From Ktedonosporobacter rubrisoli (GTDB lineage: Bacteria; Chloroflexota; Ktedonobacteria; Ktedonobacterales; Ktedonobacteraceae): a stretch of DNA of 64,000 bases. The position numbers were made by a program, and so were the translations under genes. The notes beneath the pieces are model-generated. The model was not told where the DNA came from. It saw nothing but the letters and a program-made list of their open reading frames with translations, and did no database searches. This document shows, in pieces, positions 17,285-25,379 of the stretch (position 1 is the stretch's first letter; each line of letters begins with the position of its first letter). The DNA is taken from contig NZ_CP035758.1 in assembly GCF_004208415.1 (NCBI RefSeq), forward strand, positions 9,734,001 to 9,798,000. The letters run 5' to 3'.

Positions 17285-17308
17285 GACCTCTCGCTTGAGA
17301 ACAGGAAA

Positions 17309-17333
17309 GCCGGGATGTAAAAAACAACCCGGC
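17309..17333. terminator. Bidirectional hairpin between convergent genes
   Basis: GCCGGG (17309-17314) pairs with CCCGGC (17328-17333) around an A-rich loop, between the zinc-ribbon gene and korB. Confidence 0.4.
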
Positions 17334-17386
17334 CTGATGGATAGATATTGGGGCAGTGGTGCAGGAACATGCAGCTGCCTCAAGTT

Positions 17387-18229
17387 TTATGCATAACGCT
17401 GCATATACTGGTTTATGTCAAAAGATTTGGCCTGAAGCATTTGAGCATGAGCAGCCTGGTCCATGGTAGGACGCTCTTCCTGATAGAAGAGGCCCGTGAA
17501 CTGCTTTTCAGTCTCAAGTGCTAAGGCGAGGGCACTGTTGCGGTCTTGCGTATTGTGATCTCCTGGAATTGATGTGACAGCTGCGTCCCAGGCGTCAAAG
17601 GTATGATAGAACGTTGGGCAGGGGCTCAGGGCATGGATAAAAGCGAAGCCTTTATGCTGTATGCCTTTTTCAATAAGCGCCGCTAGATCTTTCGGTTTAG
17701 CGGAGTAGCCACGTGCAACGAAACTGACATTTAGGGAAAGGGCTGTGGCAATAGGATTAAATTGCGAAGCCAGCAGACCATAGGGCGTGGACTTGGTTAC
17801 ATGCCCATGCGGTGAGGTTGGAGAGGTCTGTCCTTTTGTCAATCCATAGATCTCATTATCCATGACGACTACTGTGATATCGATATTGCGCAAGGCGGCA
17901 TGGATCAGATGCCCGGCTCCAATGCTGAAGAAGTCGCCGTCGCCACCTACTGCTACAACAGTAAGATCGGGACGGGCCATTTTCAATCCCTGCGCCACGG
18001 GCAATGCTCGTCCGTGTACGCTATGGAACCCGAAGGTTTTCATAAAATGGGGAAAGCGGCTGGAGCAACCAATGCCGGAGATGACCACTGTCTGATCTGG
18101 TGAGAGCTTCATGCCTGCCAGGCCACGTAAGGTGGCATTGAGGACACCGAAATCTCCGCAGCCTGGGCACCAGGTTGGTTTTACCTCACTCTTATAATCT
18201 TTAGGGGTTGGATTGATGACTGCCTGCAT
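17387..18229 (-). CDS. korB: 2-oxoacid:ferredoxin oxidoreductase, beta subunit
   Basis: A 280-residue thiamine-diphosphate-binding subunit. It has CPGCGDFG near residues 21-28, the TPP/Mg motif GGDGDFFSIG at about 94-103 with MDNEIYGLTKGQ following, and further Cys residues (GIGCSSR, SPCPTF) that in this family ligate a [4Fe-4S] cluster. With the alpha subunit it oxidatively decarboxylates a 2-oxoacid to an acyl-CoA and reduces ferredoxin, or runs in reverse. The two-subunit form with fused gamma-alpha is typical of 2-oxoglutarate or mixed-specificity enzymes. It starts 2 nt after the alpha stop codon, so it is one operon. The exact substrate is inferred. Confidence 0.93.
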   Translation of the reverse strand: MQAVINPTPKDYKSEVKPTWCPGCGDFGVLNATLRGLAGMKLSPDQTVVISGIGCSSRFPHFMKTFGFHSVHGRALPVAQGLKMARPDLTVVAVGGDGDFFSIGAGHLIHAALRNIDITVVVMDNEIYGLTKGQTSPTSPHGHVTKSTPYGLLASQFNPIATALSLNVSFVARGYSAKPKDLAALIEKGIQHKGFAFIHALSPCPTFYHTFDAWDAAVTSIPGDHNTQDRNSALALALETEKQFTGLFYQEERPTMDQAAHAQMLQAKSFDINQYMQRYA

Positions 18230-18231
18230 GA

Positions 18232-19986
18232 TTAACTGACCTCCTCAATTGCCCGCAGAATTTCGCCAGCGGTAAAAGGAATACCACCAAATTTATTCAC
18301 GCGGATCGCTTGCAGACCATATTTTGCACCCAACAGATTAGCTAATTGCCCCGAGTAGTTGCACTCCGGTACGATGACTTTCTGCACTGAGCGAATGAAG
18401 TCACGAATGGTGCGATCTGGCAATGGTGAAAGAATCTTTGGATGGAGCGACGCGACTTTATAGCCTTTGGCGCGTGCGCGATCTACTGCTTCCTGGATCG
18501 TTCCTTCTGTCGAGCCCCAGCCGATGATGCCAATTGTGGCGTTTTCGTCGCCATAGCGCTCGGGTTTGGGCAATTCTTCAGCGGCTGTGTCGAGCTTACG
18601 GAAGCGTTTTTCCATCATAGCCGTGTGATCTTCTGGCTCGTAGTCGGGATGTCCATGCTCATTGTGCTCAAGACCCGTTGCGGTGTAGATAGGAGCACCA
18701 GGTCCAGGAGCGCTCATGGGCGAGATACCGCTTGCCGTGTAGGCATAGCGCGCATAACCTGTGGAAGCTCCAGCTCCTACCAGGGTTTTATCGTGGCCAT
18801 TTGAGCCATTAGTGGGCTTGATGCGCTCTTGAAGCTCAGCTGGCTTAAATGCGCTGACATCAACGCTTTCCACGCGTGCGGTCAATGACTGATCGGTCAG
18901 GAAGAGAACAGGCATCTGGTAGCGCTCAGCCATATTAAATGCTGAGATCATAAGGTTGTAGCAGTCGGCAACGTTAGCCGGGGCTACGATGATGCGTGGT
19001 GTATCGCCGTGTCCTGCATGCAGCGCAAAGCTGAGGTCTGCCTGCTCCATTTTCGTAGGCATACCCGTGCTCGGACCCGCACGCTGTGCGTCGATGATCA
19101 CTGCTGGCAATTCTGCCATCGACGACAGGCCGATGAGCTCTGTCATGAGCGAGAAGCCGGGACCCGAAGTCGCTGTCATGGCTCGTACACCGCCGTACGA
19201 GGCACCAAGTACTGCGGCAAGCGCGGCCATCTCATCTTCTGCCTGCAAGAAAGTACCTCCGACAAGAGGTAGCTCTTTGGCCATACCTTCCATGATATCG
19301 CTTGCCGGGGTGATGGGATATCCTGCGAAGAAATGGCATTGAGCAGCTAATGCCCCCGCTACCACCGCCTGATTTCCATTCAATACAACACGATCTGCTT
19401 TCTCTACAGAGCCAAGAATATAGGGATCATGCTTGGATAAGTTCTCGGTGACATATTTTCGAGTAAATTCTAACGCTTGTAAGTTTTTCTCCATCAGTGT
19501 GGAGTTCGCTTTACGTGACTTAGAAAGTTTTGATTGAACAACTTGAATAATAGCTCCTAATGGGGGTCCGAAAAGTCCAGAGATGGCGCCGAGCATAACC
19601 ATGTTCTTGGTCTGGAACAATTGGATCTCTTTGCGCGCAATCTCGTTGAAGGGTACTGCATAGGTAATGCAGTCACCTGTTTCAGGAGTAAAATCGGAGG
19701 GATCGTAAATGAGAACGCCACCATGCCGCAGCTCGCTAATATTGCGATCATAGGCTTCTTTATTTAAACAGACGAGCACGTCTGCATAGTCCCCCATGGA
19801 CTTTACGGGATGGTCGCTGATCCTGACCTGGAACATACAGGGGCCACCAAGAATCTCTGCCGGAAATGTTCTAAAGGTATACACATGGTATCCCCACCGC
19901 GCCGATGCTAGCGCTAGAATATCTCCTCCGGAGATGGTGCCTTCACCTGATTCCCCTCCTATTCGGATTGTTACTTCATTCTCCAT
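18232..19986 (-). CDS. korA: 2-oxoacid:ferredoxin oxidoreductase, fused gamma-alpha subunit
   Basis: A 584-residue fusion. Residues about 1-190 are the gamma domain (IGGESGEGTISGGDILA at the start). Residues about 205-584 are the alpha pyrimidine-binding domain (FAGYPITPASDIMEG, ATSGPGFSLMTELIGLSSMAELP) plus the C-terminal transketolase-like domain. Both halves are complete. ATG at 19984-19986 has GGGAG at correct spacing, and the longer open frame upstream has no ribosome site. A perfect 9-bp hairpin lies 26-56 nt upstream of the start in the leader, and a promoter lies at 20303-20331. The leader of about 310 nt is long for a metabolic operon. Confidence 0.94.
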   Translation of the reverse strand: MENEVTIRIGGESGEGTISGGDILALASARWGYHVYTFRTFPAEILGGPCMFQVRISDHPVKSMGDYADVLVCLNKEAYDRNISELRHGGVLIYDPSDFTPETGDCITYAVPFNEIARKEIQLFQTKNMVMLGAISGLFGPPLGAIIQVVQSKLSKSRKANSTLMEKNLQALEFTRKYVTENLSKHDPYILGSVEKADRVVLNGNQAVVAGALAAQCHFFAGYPITPASDIMEGMAKELPLVGGTFLQAEDEMAALAAVLGASYGGVRAMTATSGPGFSLMTELIGLSSMAELPAVIIDAQRAGPSTGMPTKMEQADLSFALHAGHGDTPRIIVAPANVADCYNLMISAFNMAERYQMPVLFLTDQSLTARVESVDVSAFKPAELQERIKPTNGSNGHDKTLVGAGASTGYARYAYTASGISPMSAPGPGAPIYTATGLEHNEHGHPDYEPEDHTAMMEKRFRKLDTAAEELPKPERYGDENATIGIIGWGSTEGTIQEAVDRARAKGYKVASLHPKILSPLPDRTIRDFIRSVQKVIVPECNYSGQLANLLGAKYGLQAIRVNKFGGIPFTAGEILRAIEEVS

Positions 19987-20012
19987 CGAATGCTCCCTCA
20001 GAAAAATGTTAG

Positions 20013-20042
20013 ACCGCGCTATGCATCCCTGTGTAGCGCGGT
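20013..20042 (-). promoter_or_regulatory. Leader hairpin of the kor operon
   Basis: ACCGCGCTA (20013-20021) and TAGCGCGGT (20034-20042) form a perfect 9-bp stem. On the minus strand it is followed by CTAACATTTTT and then the korA ribosome site. It looks like an attenuator-type terminator, but no alternative pairing partner was identified. Confidence 0.45.
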
Positions 20043-20302
20043 TCCTTCGTAACGGGTCTCGCCCTGATGGGGAGTATTGCCACAATAAATAGCTATGTAG
20101 GTCTCTTTTCCTCGATTGGAGAAAAAAGATCTATTCACGCTGCCCATCCATTGTGTCCTACTCGCTTGCTTCCAGCGAAACATTGTAATTTAGTCCGCTA
20201 TCTCCCTAGTTACTCTTCTTGCCTGTCTTTGCATGTGCTCGCCGCGCCTCCTTGTTGCTGAGCTGCAATAGTTAGCACAAAACTTGCACGCTGACTGTTG
20301 CT

Positions 20303-20331
20303 ATTATAGCACACTTTATAGAGACTGGTAA
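20303..20331 (-). promoter_or_regulatory. Promoter of the kor operon
   Basis: Minus strand: -35 TTACCA (complement of 20326-20331), 17-nt spacer, perfect -10 TATAAT (complement of 20303-20308) with an extended TGC. Confidence 0.65.
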
Positions 20332-20402
20332 AAAAACATGTGCAATTTCTGTATAGATTAAAGAATTGTTATTTTGTTGGCCGAATTGGTTGAATTTCCC
20401 TC

Positions 20403-20431
20403 TTCCCAAGTCGGCCCGGATATGCTACAAT
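20403..20431 (+). promoter_or_regulatory. Promoter of the tRNA gene
   Basis: -35 TTCCCA (20403-20408), 17-nt spacer, -10 TACAAT (20426-20431) with extended TGC. Initiation would fall a few nt before the tRNA 5' end at 20443. Confidence 0.6.
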
Positions 20432-20442
20432 ACTTCTTGCAA

Positions 20443-20515
20443 GGGCCCATAGCTCAGCGGTTAGAGCAGCCCGCTCATAACGGGTTGGTCGCTGGTTCGA
20501 TCCCAGCTGGGCCCA
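20443..20515 (+). tRNA. ileX: tRNA-Ile2 with CAT anticodon (lysidine-dependent)
   Basis: A full cloverleaf folds by eye. The acceptor stem is GGGCCCA/TGGGCCC, the D arm GCTC/GAGC, the anticodon stem GCCCG/CGGGT with loop CTCATAA, the variable loop TGGTC, and the T arm GCTGG-TTCGATC-CCAGC. The anticodon is CAT. The body (AGCTCAGCGGTTAGAGCAG, TTGGTCGCTGGTTCGA) resembles bacterial tRNA-Ile(CAT) far more than elongator or initiator tRNA-Met. The wobble C would be converted to lysidine by TilS to read AUA. CCA is not fully encoded (ACCC follows the acceptor stem). Confidence 0.85.
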
Positions 20516-20710
20516 CCCTTCACGTAGCATCCCTCCCAAACATTTTCTTTTCCTATCAGCTCCCGTGAACCGCTAAAGAGCAGGTTAGTATATTAACTCG
20601 CTTCTGGCTAATTCAGGCCGAAAAACCATGACTTTTTTGCTAGTTTCGACGTTTTTGCGGCTTGTGTGTCCCTTACATTTCTTGCCGAAAGCTCTGAAGC
20701 TGTTAAGCAA

Positions 20711-20754
20711 AGCTATAGTCTGGGGATTGTATAATTTCTCCCCAGGCTATAGCT
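20711..20754 (-). terminator. Hairpin terminator of htpG
   Basis: A 16-bp stem (20711-20726 with 20739-20754) with one G-T pair and a 12-nt AT-rich loop, 26 nt beyond the htpG stop codon. The T-tract is interrupted. Confidence 0.6.
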
Positions 20755-20779
20755 AACTTGAGAGCCTGCTGCTAAAAAG

Positions 20780-22654
20780 CTAGAGCTGCATTAAGAGTGT
20801 GTTGAGCCTGTTGACGAAGCGGATGGGATCTTCCAGCTGCTCGCCACGGCTGAGCATGGATTGATCAAAGAGCACAAGCGCCAGATCTGTGAACTTCTGT
20901 CCGTCCTGTTCATCCTTCATTTTGTTAATCAAGGGATGTTCGGCGTTGATCTCAAGGATGGGCTTGGCGGTAGGAGCCGCGTGCCCGCTAGCCTTTAAGA
21001 GACGTTGCAGGGTTGGATCAATATCGTTCTCATCCACGACAAGACAGGCCGGAGAGGTTGTCAGACGCGTGGTAATGCGCACTTCTCTCACCTGCTCGTT
21101 AAGCGTATCTTTGAGGCGATTCAAGAGATCCTGCAGCTCGTTAGTCTTCTCCTGACGTTCCTCTTTCTCCTTCTCGTCTTCTAGCTGGCTCAGATCGATC
21201 GTACCTTTTGCTACTGATTGTAAAGCAATATCTTTATAATTCTGCAGCTCGGTGACGAGGAGGGTATCTACTGGTTCATAGAGCAGCAGGACCTCAATAT
21301 CTTTCTTATTGAAGACTTCCAGCAAGGGGCTGGCCTTGGCCGCTGCATAGCTCTCTGCCGTAATATAGTAGATTTTGTCCTGGCCCTGCTTCATACGCGC
21401 GATATAGTCGTCAAGGGAGACTGACTGCTCTTCATTGCCTGTGCGCGTGGTAGCAAAGCGCAGGAGCGGAGCCAGGGTTTCGCGATTGCTTGCATCTTCT
21501 GTAATACCCTCTTTTAGCACGCGCCCGAAGGTTTGCCAGAAGGTCTCATATTTCTCTTTCTCCTGTGCGGCCATATCAGTGAGCAGGCCAAGGACTTTCT
21601 TGACGGCATTTGAGCGGATGCTATCAATCATCCTGTTCTGCTGGAGAAGCTCGCGCGAGATATTTAAGGGCAGATCGCTGGAATCGATGACGCCACGTAT
21701 GAAGCGCAGGTAGCGCGGCATAAGGCGCTCTGTGTCTTCTAAGATATAGACGCGGCGGACATAGAGCTTGATGCCCTTCTGTCGCTCCATGCTCCATAGA
21801 TCAAAGGGGGCATGCTTAGGAATGTAGAGTAACATCGTGTACTCGTGCGTGCCCTCCATGCGACTATGAAGGTAGGCCAGCGGCTCATCAAAGTCATGGG
21901 AAATGTATTTATAAAATTCCTTGTACTCTTCTTCGCTGACCTCGCTCTTTGAGCGCGTCCAGAGCGCAGAGGCGCGGTTGACGGCTTCCTCGCCGCTTGC
22001 GTCCTTGCCCTCAGCCGGCATGTAGATAGGAATAGAGATGTGATCGGAGTATTTGCGGATAATAGAACGCAGGCGATACCCTTCGAGGAACTCATCCTCT
22101 CCTTCGCGCAGGTGCAGAATTATTTCTGTCCCTCGCGCTGGCTTGTCGATGGTCTCCAGGGTGTATTGCCCTTTGCCTTCAGATTCCCAGCGTACTCCTT
22201 GTTCGGCTGCCCCGGCTCGACGGGTGTTAAGCGTTACTTTGTCAGCGACGACAAAGGCTGAATAGAAGCCGACGCCGAACTGGCCGATGAGACGAGCATC
22301 CTTTTGCTGATCGCCGGTGAGCGATTGTAAGAATTCGCGTGTACCGGATTTGGCGATTGTGCCAATGTGTTCGATGACCTCTGCCCGCGACATGCCTATG
22401 CCATTATCGCTGATGGTGATTGTGCGCTGGTCTTTGTCGTAGTTGACGCGGATCTTGAAATCCGGATCATTCTCGACGAGCGCAGGGTCCGCTAGCATGG
22501 CAAAGCGCAAGCGATCAATGGCGTCCGAGGCATTAGAGATCAGTTCGCGTAGAAAGATTTCTTTGTTGCTATATATGGAGTGAATCATAATATCAAGCAG
22601 TTGAGTTACTTCTGCTTGAAATCCCAGGACTTCCTGGTTCGTTTCTGCTGCCAT
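20780..22654 (-). CDS. htpG: HSP90-family chaperone HtpG
   Basis: A 624-residue Hsp90, the normal bacterial length. The N-terminal GHKL ATPase has IYSNKEIFLRELISNASDA (about 26-44), DNGIGM (about 88-93) and GQFGVGFYSAF (about 123-133). The middle domain contains YVRRVYI and the C-terminal dimerisation domain is complete. It is an ATP-dependent cytosolic chaperone that remodels client proteins under stress. ATG at 22652-22654 has AAGGAGC at ideal spacing, and the longer open frame is rejected. The promoter at 22736-22764 is housekeeping-type, and no CIRCE element was found. Confidence 0.97.
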   Translation of the reverse strand: MAAETNQEVLGFQAEVTQLLDIMIHSIYSNKEIFLRELISNASDAIDRLRFAMLADPALVENDPDFKIRVNYDKDQRTITISDNGIGMSRAEVIEHIGTIAKSGTREFLQSLTGDQQKDARLIGQFGVGFYSAFVVADKVTLNTRRAGAAEQGVRWESEGKGQYTLETIDKPARGTEIILHLREGEDEFLEGYRLRSIIRKYSDHISIPIYMPAEGKDASGEEAVNRASALWTRSKSEVSEEEYKEFYKYISHDFDEPLAYLHSRMEGTHEYTMLLYIPKHAPFDLWSMERQKGIKLYVRRVYILEDTERLMPRYLRFIRGVIDSSDLPLNISRELLQQNRMIDSIRSNAVKKVLGLLTDMAAQEKEKYETFWQTFGRVLKEGITEDASNRETLAPLLRFATTRTGNEEQSVSLDDYIARMKQGQDKIYYITAESYAAAKASPLLEVFNKKDIEVLLLYEPVDTLLVTELQNYKDIALQSVAKGTIDLSQLEDEKEKEERQEKTNELQDLLNRLKDTLNEQVREVRITTRLTTSPACLVVDENDIDPTLQRLLKASGHAAPTAKPILEINAEHPLINKMKDEQDGQKFTDLALVLFDQSMLSRGEQLEDPIRFVNRLNTLLMQL

Positions 22655-22735
22655 ATTACGCTCCTTGATGAACTGTATTTTTGAGTTTTGGGATGAAAAC
22701 ACTGTCAACGTCACTTAAGGCCTTCTTGAGTATTA

Positions 22736-22764
22736 AATATACAAAATTTTACGGCTTTTGTCAC
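22736..22764 (-). promoter_or_regulatory. Promoter of htpG
   Basis: Minus strand: -35 GTGACA (complement of 22759-22764), 17-nt spacer, -10 TATATT (complement of 22736-22741). The leader is about 75 nt. Confidence 0.6.
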
Positions 22765-22791
22765 TCTCCTATGCAGACTGCTAAAATTAGT

Positions 22792-22834
22792 AGCTTGCTT
22801 GGGATTGGCCCAATAAAGGCAGTATAAGCAAGCT
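22792..22834 (-). terminator. Hairpin after the methyltransferase gene
   Basis: AGCTTGCTT (22792-22800) and AAGCAAGCT (22826-22834) form a 9-bp stem between the methyltransferase stop and the htpG promoter. No clear T-tract. Confidence 0.4.
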
Positions 22835-22845
22835 CTATCCGCCCT

Positions 22846-23646
22846 TTATTTACGTTTAGCCAGGTACAGGAGAATCAGGTAGGTCTTGTTGATATGGCCA
22901 TGAAAACTATTGTTAATCAGCTCTGTGATCCCCTGGAAGAGGCGCTGTCGAGCCTGAGCGGACATGGCTATGTGACCAGAATACGTTGAGAGAAGACGTA
23001 TATAGCTGGCTGCATCATAGGTGATATCCATCCTGTAGCGACGAGCTGTTATCTCTCCAAAGAGCCCACTCTGCTCTATTTCGGCCCGGTGGGGCTCGTC
23101 AATTTCTTCCGCCCAGAGTAAAGGGATATTATCTTTTGTTCGTCCAGGAACTTCCTGCCGATAAATTTTTTGCACAGCCTCGAAGAAGCCCTGACTTCTC
23201 TGGCTTTGCACGTGTTTGTGCCAGAAAAGAGCGATAGCACCTGAGGGTTTTAGCGCTGTGGCCACTTTTTGATAAGCGATGGTAGGATCAAGCCAATGAA
23301 AGGCCGTGGCCGAAATGACCAGATCAAAGGTCTGCTTTTCTACTGGCCACTCCTCAAAAGGTCCAATAGAGAACTTTACCTGTGGATAGGCCAACAGCTT
23401 GCGCTGGGCAACCGCAGCTAGATTGGCTCCCAACTCGACACAAAGCATTGGATAGCCGCGTCGGGCCAGGGGTAACGTGGCCTTGCCGGTTCCACAGCCA
23501 ATTTCCAGGATATAGCCGCTGGGAGCTAGCTCTGTGAAGGTCAAAATGTCCTCAAAAAGCTCTTCTGGATAGCCGGGCCGAGCCTCATCGTATAGTAAAG
23601 CGTCATAGTCAAAGGTTGTGCGTAAGTCAGTTCTATTTTCAGGCAT
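22846..23646 (-). CDS. Class I SAM-dependent methyltransferase
   Basis: A 266-residue Rossmann-fold methyltransferase. SAM motif I is LEIGCGTGKATLPLA at about residues 46-60, then an acidic ligand in CVELG (about 70-74). Motif II/post-II is FDLVISATAFHWLDP at about 108-122, followed by the strand ALKPSGAIALFWHK. The FHWLDP signature is typical of trans-aconitate / UbiE-like small-molecule methyltransferases (family knowledge). The acceptor is unknown. The start has GAGGATC at good spacing. It is monocistronic and divergent from the NADH dehydrogenase gene. The 317-bp gap between them shows no other gene. Confidence 0.9.
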   Translation of the reverse strand: MPENRTDLRTTFDYDALLYDEARPGYPEELFEDILTFTELAPSGYILEIGCGTGKATLPLARRGYPMLCVELGANLAAVAQRKLLAYPQVKFSIGPFEEWPVEKQTFDLVISATAFHWLDPTIAYQKVATALKPSGAIALFWHKHVQSQRSQGFFEAVQKIYRQEVPGRTKDNIPLLWAEEIDEPHRAEIEQSGLFGEITARRYRMDITYDAASYIRLLSTYSGHIAMSAQARQRLFQGITELINNSFHGHINKTYLILLYLAKRK

Positions 23647-23963
23647 AATATGATCCTCTGTGCATATGAGGCTAAGTGCTCAATAGAGCTTTATCGCTGA
23701 GGAAAGAATGTTTAGCAAAAATAAATATAGCTAGCATACTATACCATATAATTGCTAAAAAAGCCCTGGAAGAGGCACTTTAATTTTCGCGCTCGCCATT
23801 GAAGCGGAATAGATATCCCGGCCCGCTATGTTGGTAATTATGGTAGCATTCATCTTCTATTTTGCCTACAATTAGAAGTGAACAAAAAAAAGGTGAGAAC
23901 GTTCGATGGAGAACACAGCACTGTCTCTCCGAAGAGGCTAGTCTGTAACATAAGCGGGTGACT

Positions 23964-25307
23964 ATGAATACACAAGATGCTATCCAAACAGAAAAAGAAC
24001 GCCAGGACGGAACAGGAAAGTCTATCCCCCGCGTTGTGATTATTGGGGCAGGATTCGGCGGCATACGAGCTGCCCGCGCCTTACATAATGCCCCTGTGCA
24101 GGTTACGGTAATTGACCGCAACAATCATCATCTCTTTCAACCTCTGCTATACCAGGTAGCTACTGCTGGGCTTTCTCCTGCCGATATCTCGGCGCCTATT
24201 CGCGGCATTCTTAAAAAGCAGAAGAATACCGAAGTGGTTATGGCTGAGGTGACCGGCGTCGATCTTGAGCAGCGCCAGGTGCTCACCCAAAAGCGTGAGC
24301 TTCCATACGACTACCTGGTAGTGGCCACAGGAGCCAGCCATAGCTACTTTGGGCATAACGAGTGGGCGCCCTATGCACCGGGGCTCAAATCGATTGTGGA
24401 TGCGACAGCCTTACGCCGCAAGATCTTGCTCGCCTTTGAGGCTGCTGAAATGGCCCAGGATGAGGAGCAGCGGCGCAACCTGCTAACCTTTGTGCTCGTT
24501 GGTGGAGGTCCTACGGGTGTAGAGATGGCGGGAGCGATCGCTGAACTTGCCCATAAAGCCCTGGTTTCTGATTTTCGGCATATCGATCCTGCTTCGGCCC
24601 GCATTCTTCTCGTAGAGGCTCTGCCAAGAATCCTGCCGGCCTTCCCGGAGAAGCTTTCTAAAAAAGCGCAGCAAGCGCTGGAGCATCTGGGAGTGGAAGT
24701 GTGCACAAACTCGCCAGTAGAGCAGATTGATGAAGATGGCGTCGTGATCGGCGGACAACGCCTTGTCACCAGAAACGTGATCTGGACCGCCGGCGTAGCG
24801 GCTTCTCCCGCTGGAAAATGGCTCAACGCTGAAGTGGATCGCGCAGGCCGGGTCAAAGTGGATGCTGATCTTTCCTTGCCCGGGCATCCAGAAGTGTTTG
24901 TCGTCGGCGATACAGCAAGTTGTATGCAGGACGATAAGCCGCTGCCTGGCGTTGCCCCTGTGGCCATGCAGGAGGGTACCTATGTGGCCGAAGTGATTGC
25001 GCAACGCGTAGCCGGCAAAGAGCAGCCACGGGCTTTTCGCTATAAGAATAAGGGCAATCTGGCGACCATCGGGCGTTCCTATGGCATTGCCGATGTGGGC
25101 AAACTGCGCTTTGGAGGCTTTATTGGCTGGATCTTCTGGTGGGCGGTTCACATTTTCTTCCTGATCGGCTTCCGCAACCGCTTCCTGGTAATGTTCCAGT
25201 GGGCCTGGGCCTACTTTACCTATCAGCGAGGTGCCCGTTTGATCACTTTTGATCCAGCCGCGCTGCAAAAACAGAAAGAGCTTGTGGAAGAACTGACCTC
25301 TGTTTAG
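23964..25307 (+). CDS. ndh: Type II NADH dehydrogenase
   Basis: A 447-residue NDH-2-type flavoprotein with two Rossmann folds. FAD-binding VVIIGAGFGGIRAARAL lies near 25-41 and NAD-binding FVLVGGGPTGVEMAG near 175-190. The second FAD motif (EVFVVGDTAS) lies near 310. The C-terminal hydrophobic stretch (WIFWWAVHIFFLIGFRNRFLVMFQWAW) is the membrane-anchoring segment seen in NDH-2. It transfers electrons from NADH to the quinone pool without pumping protons. GTG 23958 and ATG 23964 are both possible, and neither has a strong ribosome site. The kinase promoter overlaps its 3' end. Confidence 0.93.
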   Translation: MNTQDAIQTEKERQDGTGKSIPRVVIIGAGFGGIRAARALHNAPVQVTVIDRNNHHLFQPLLYQVATAGLSPADISAPIRGILKKQKNTEVVMAEVTGVDLEQRQVLTQKRELPYDYLVVATGASHSYFGHNEWAPYAPGLKSIVDATALRRKILLAFEAAEMAQDEEQRRNLLTFVLVGGGPTGVEMAGAIAELAHKALVSDFRHIDPASARILLVEALPRILPAFPEKLSKKAQQALEHLGVEVCTNSPVEQIDEDGVVIGGQRLVTRNVIWTAGVAASPAGKWLNAEVDRAGRVKVDADLSLPGHPEVFVVGDTASCMQDDKPLPGVAPVAMQEGTYVAEVIAQRVAGKEQPRAFRYKNKGNLATIGRSYGIADVGKLRFGGFIGWIFWWAVHIFFLIGFRNRFLVMFQWAWAYFTYQRGARLITFDPAALQKQKELVEELTSV

Positions 25308-25309
25308 TC

Positions 25310-25339
25310 TTGATAGTACCCCTCTCTCCTGCATATAAT
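25310..25339 (+). promoter_or_regulatory. Strong promoter of the transmembrane kinase gene
   Basis: -35 TTGATA (25310-25315), 18-nt spacer, perfect -10 TATAAT (25334-25339), immediately after the ndh stop codon. It drives the kinase independently of ndh, with a leader of about 35 nt. Confidence 0.75.
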
Positions 25340-25379
25340 CATGGAGTGTGGTTCTCCAATTGATATGTGAGGTAAATGG

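Noticed and set aside
22655..22845. A CIRCE element controlling htpG
   Set aside because: No TTAGCACTC-N9-GAGTGCTAA or close variant is present in the leader.
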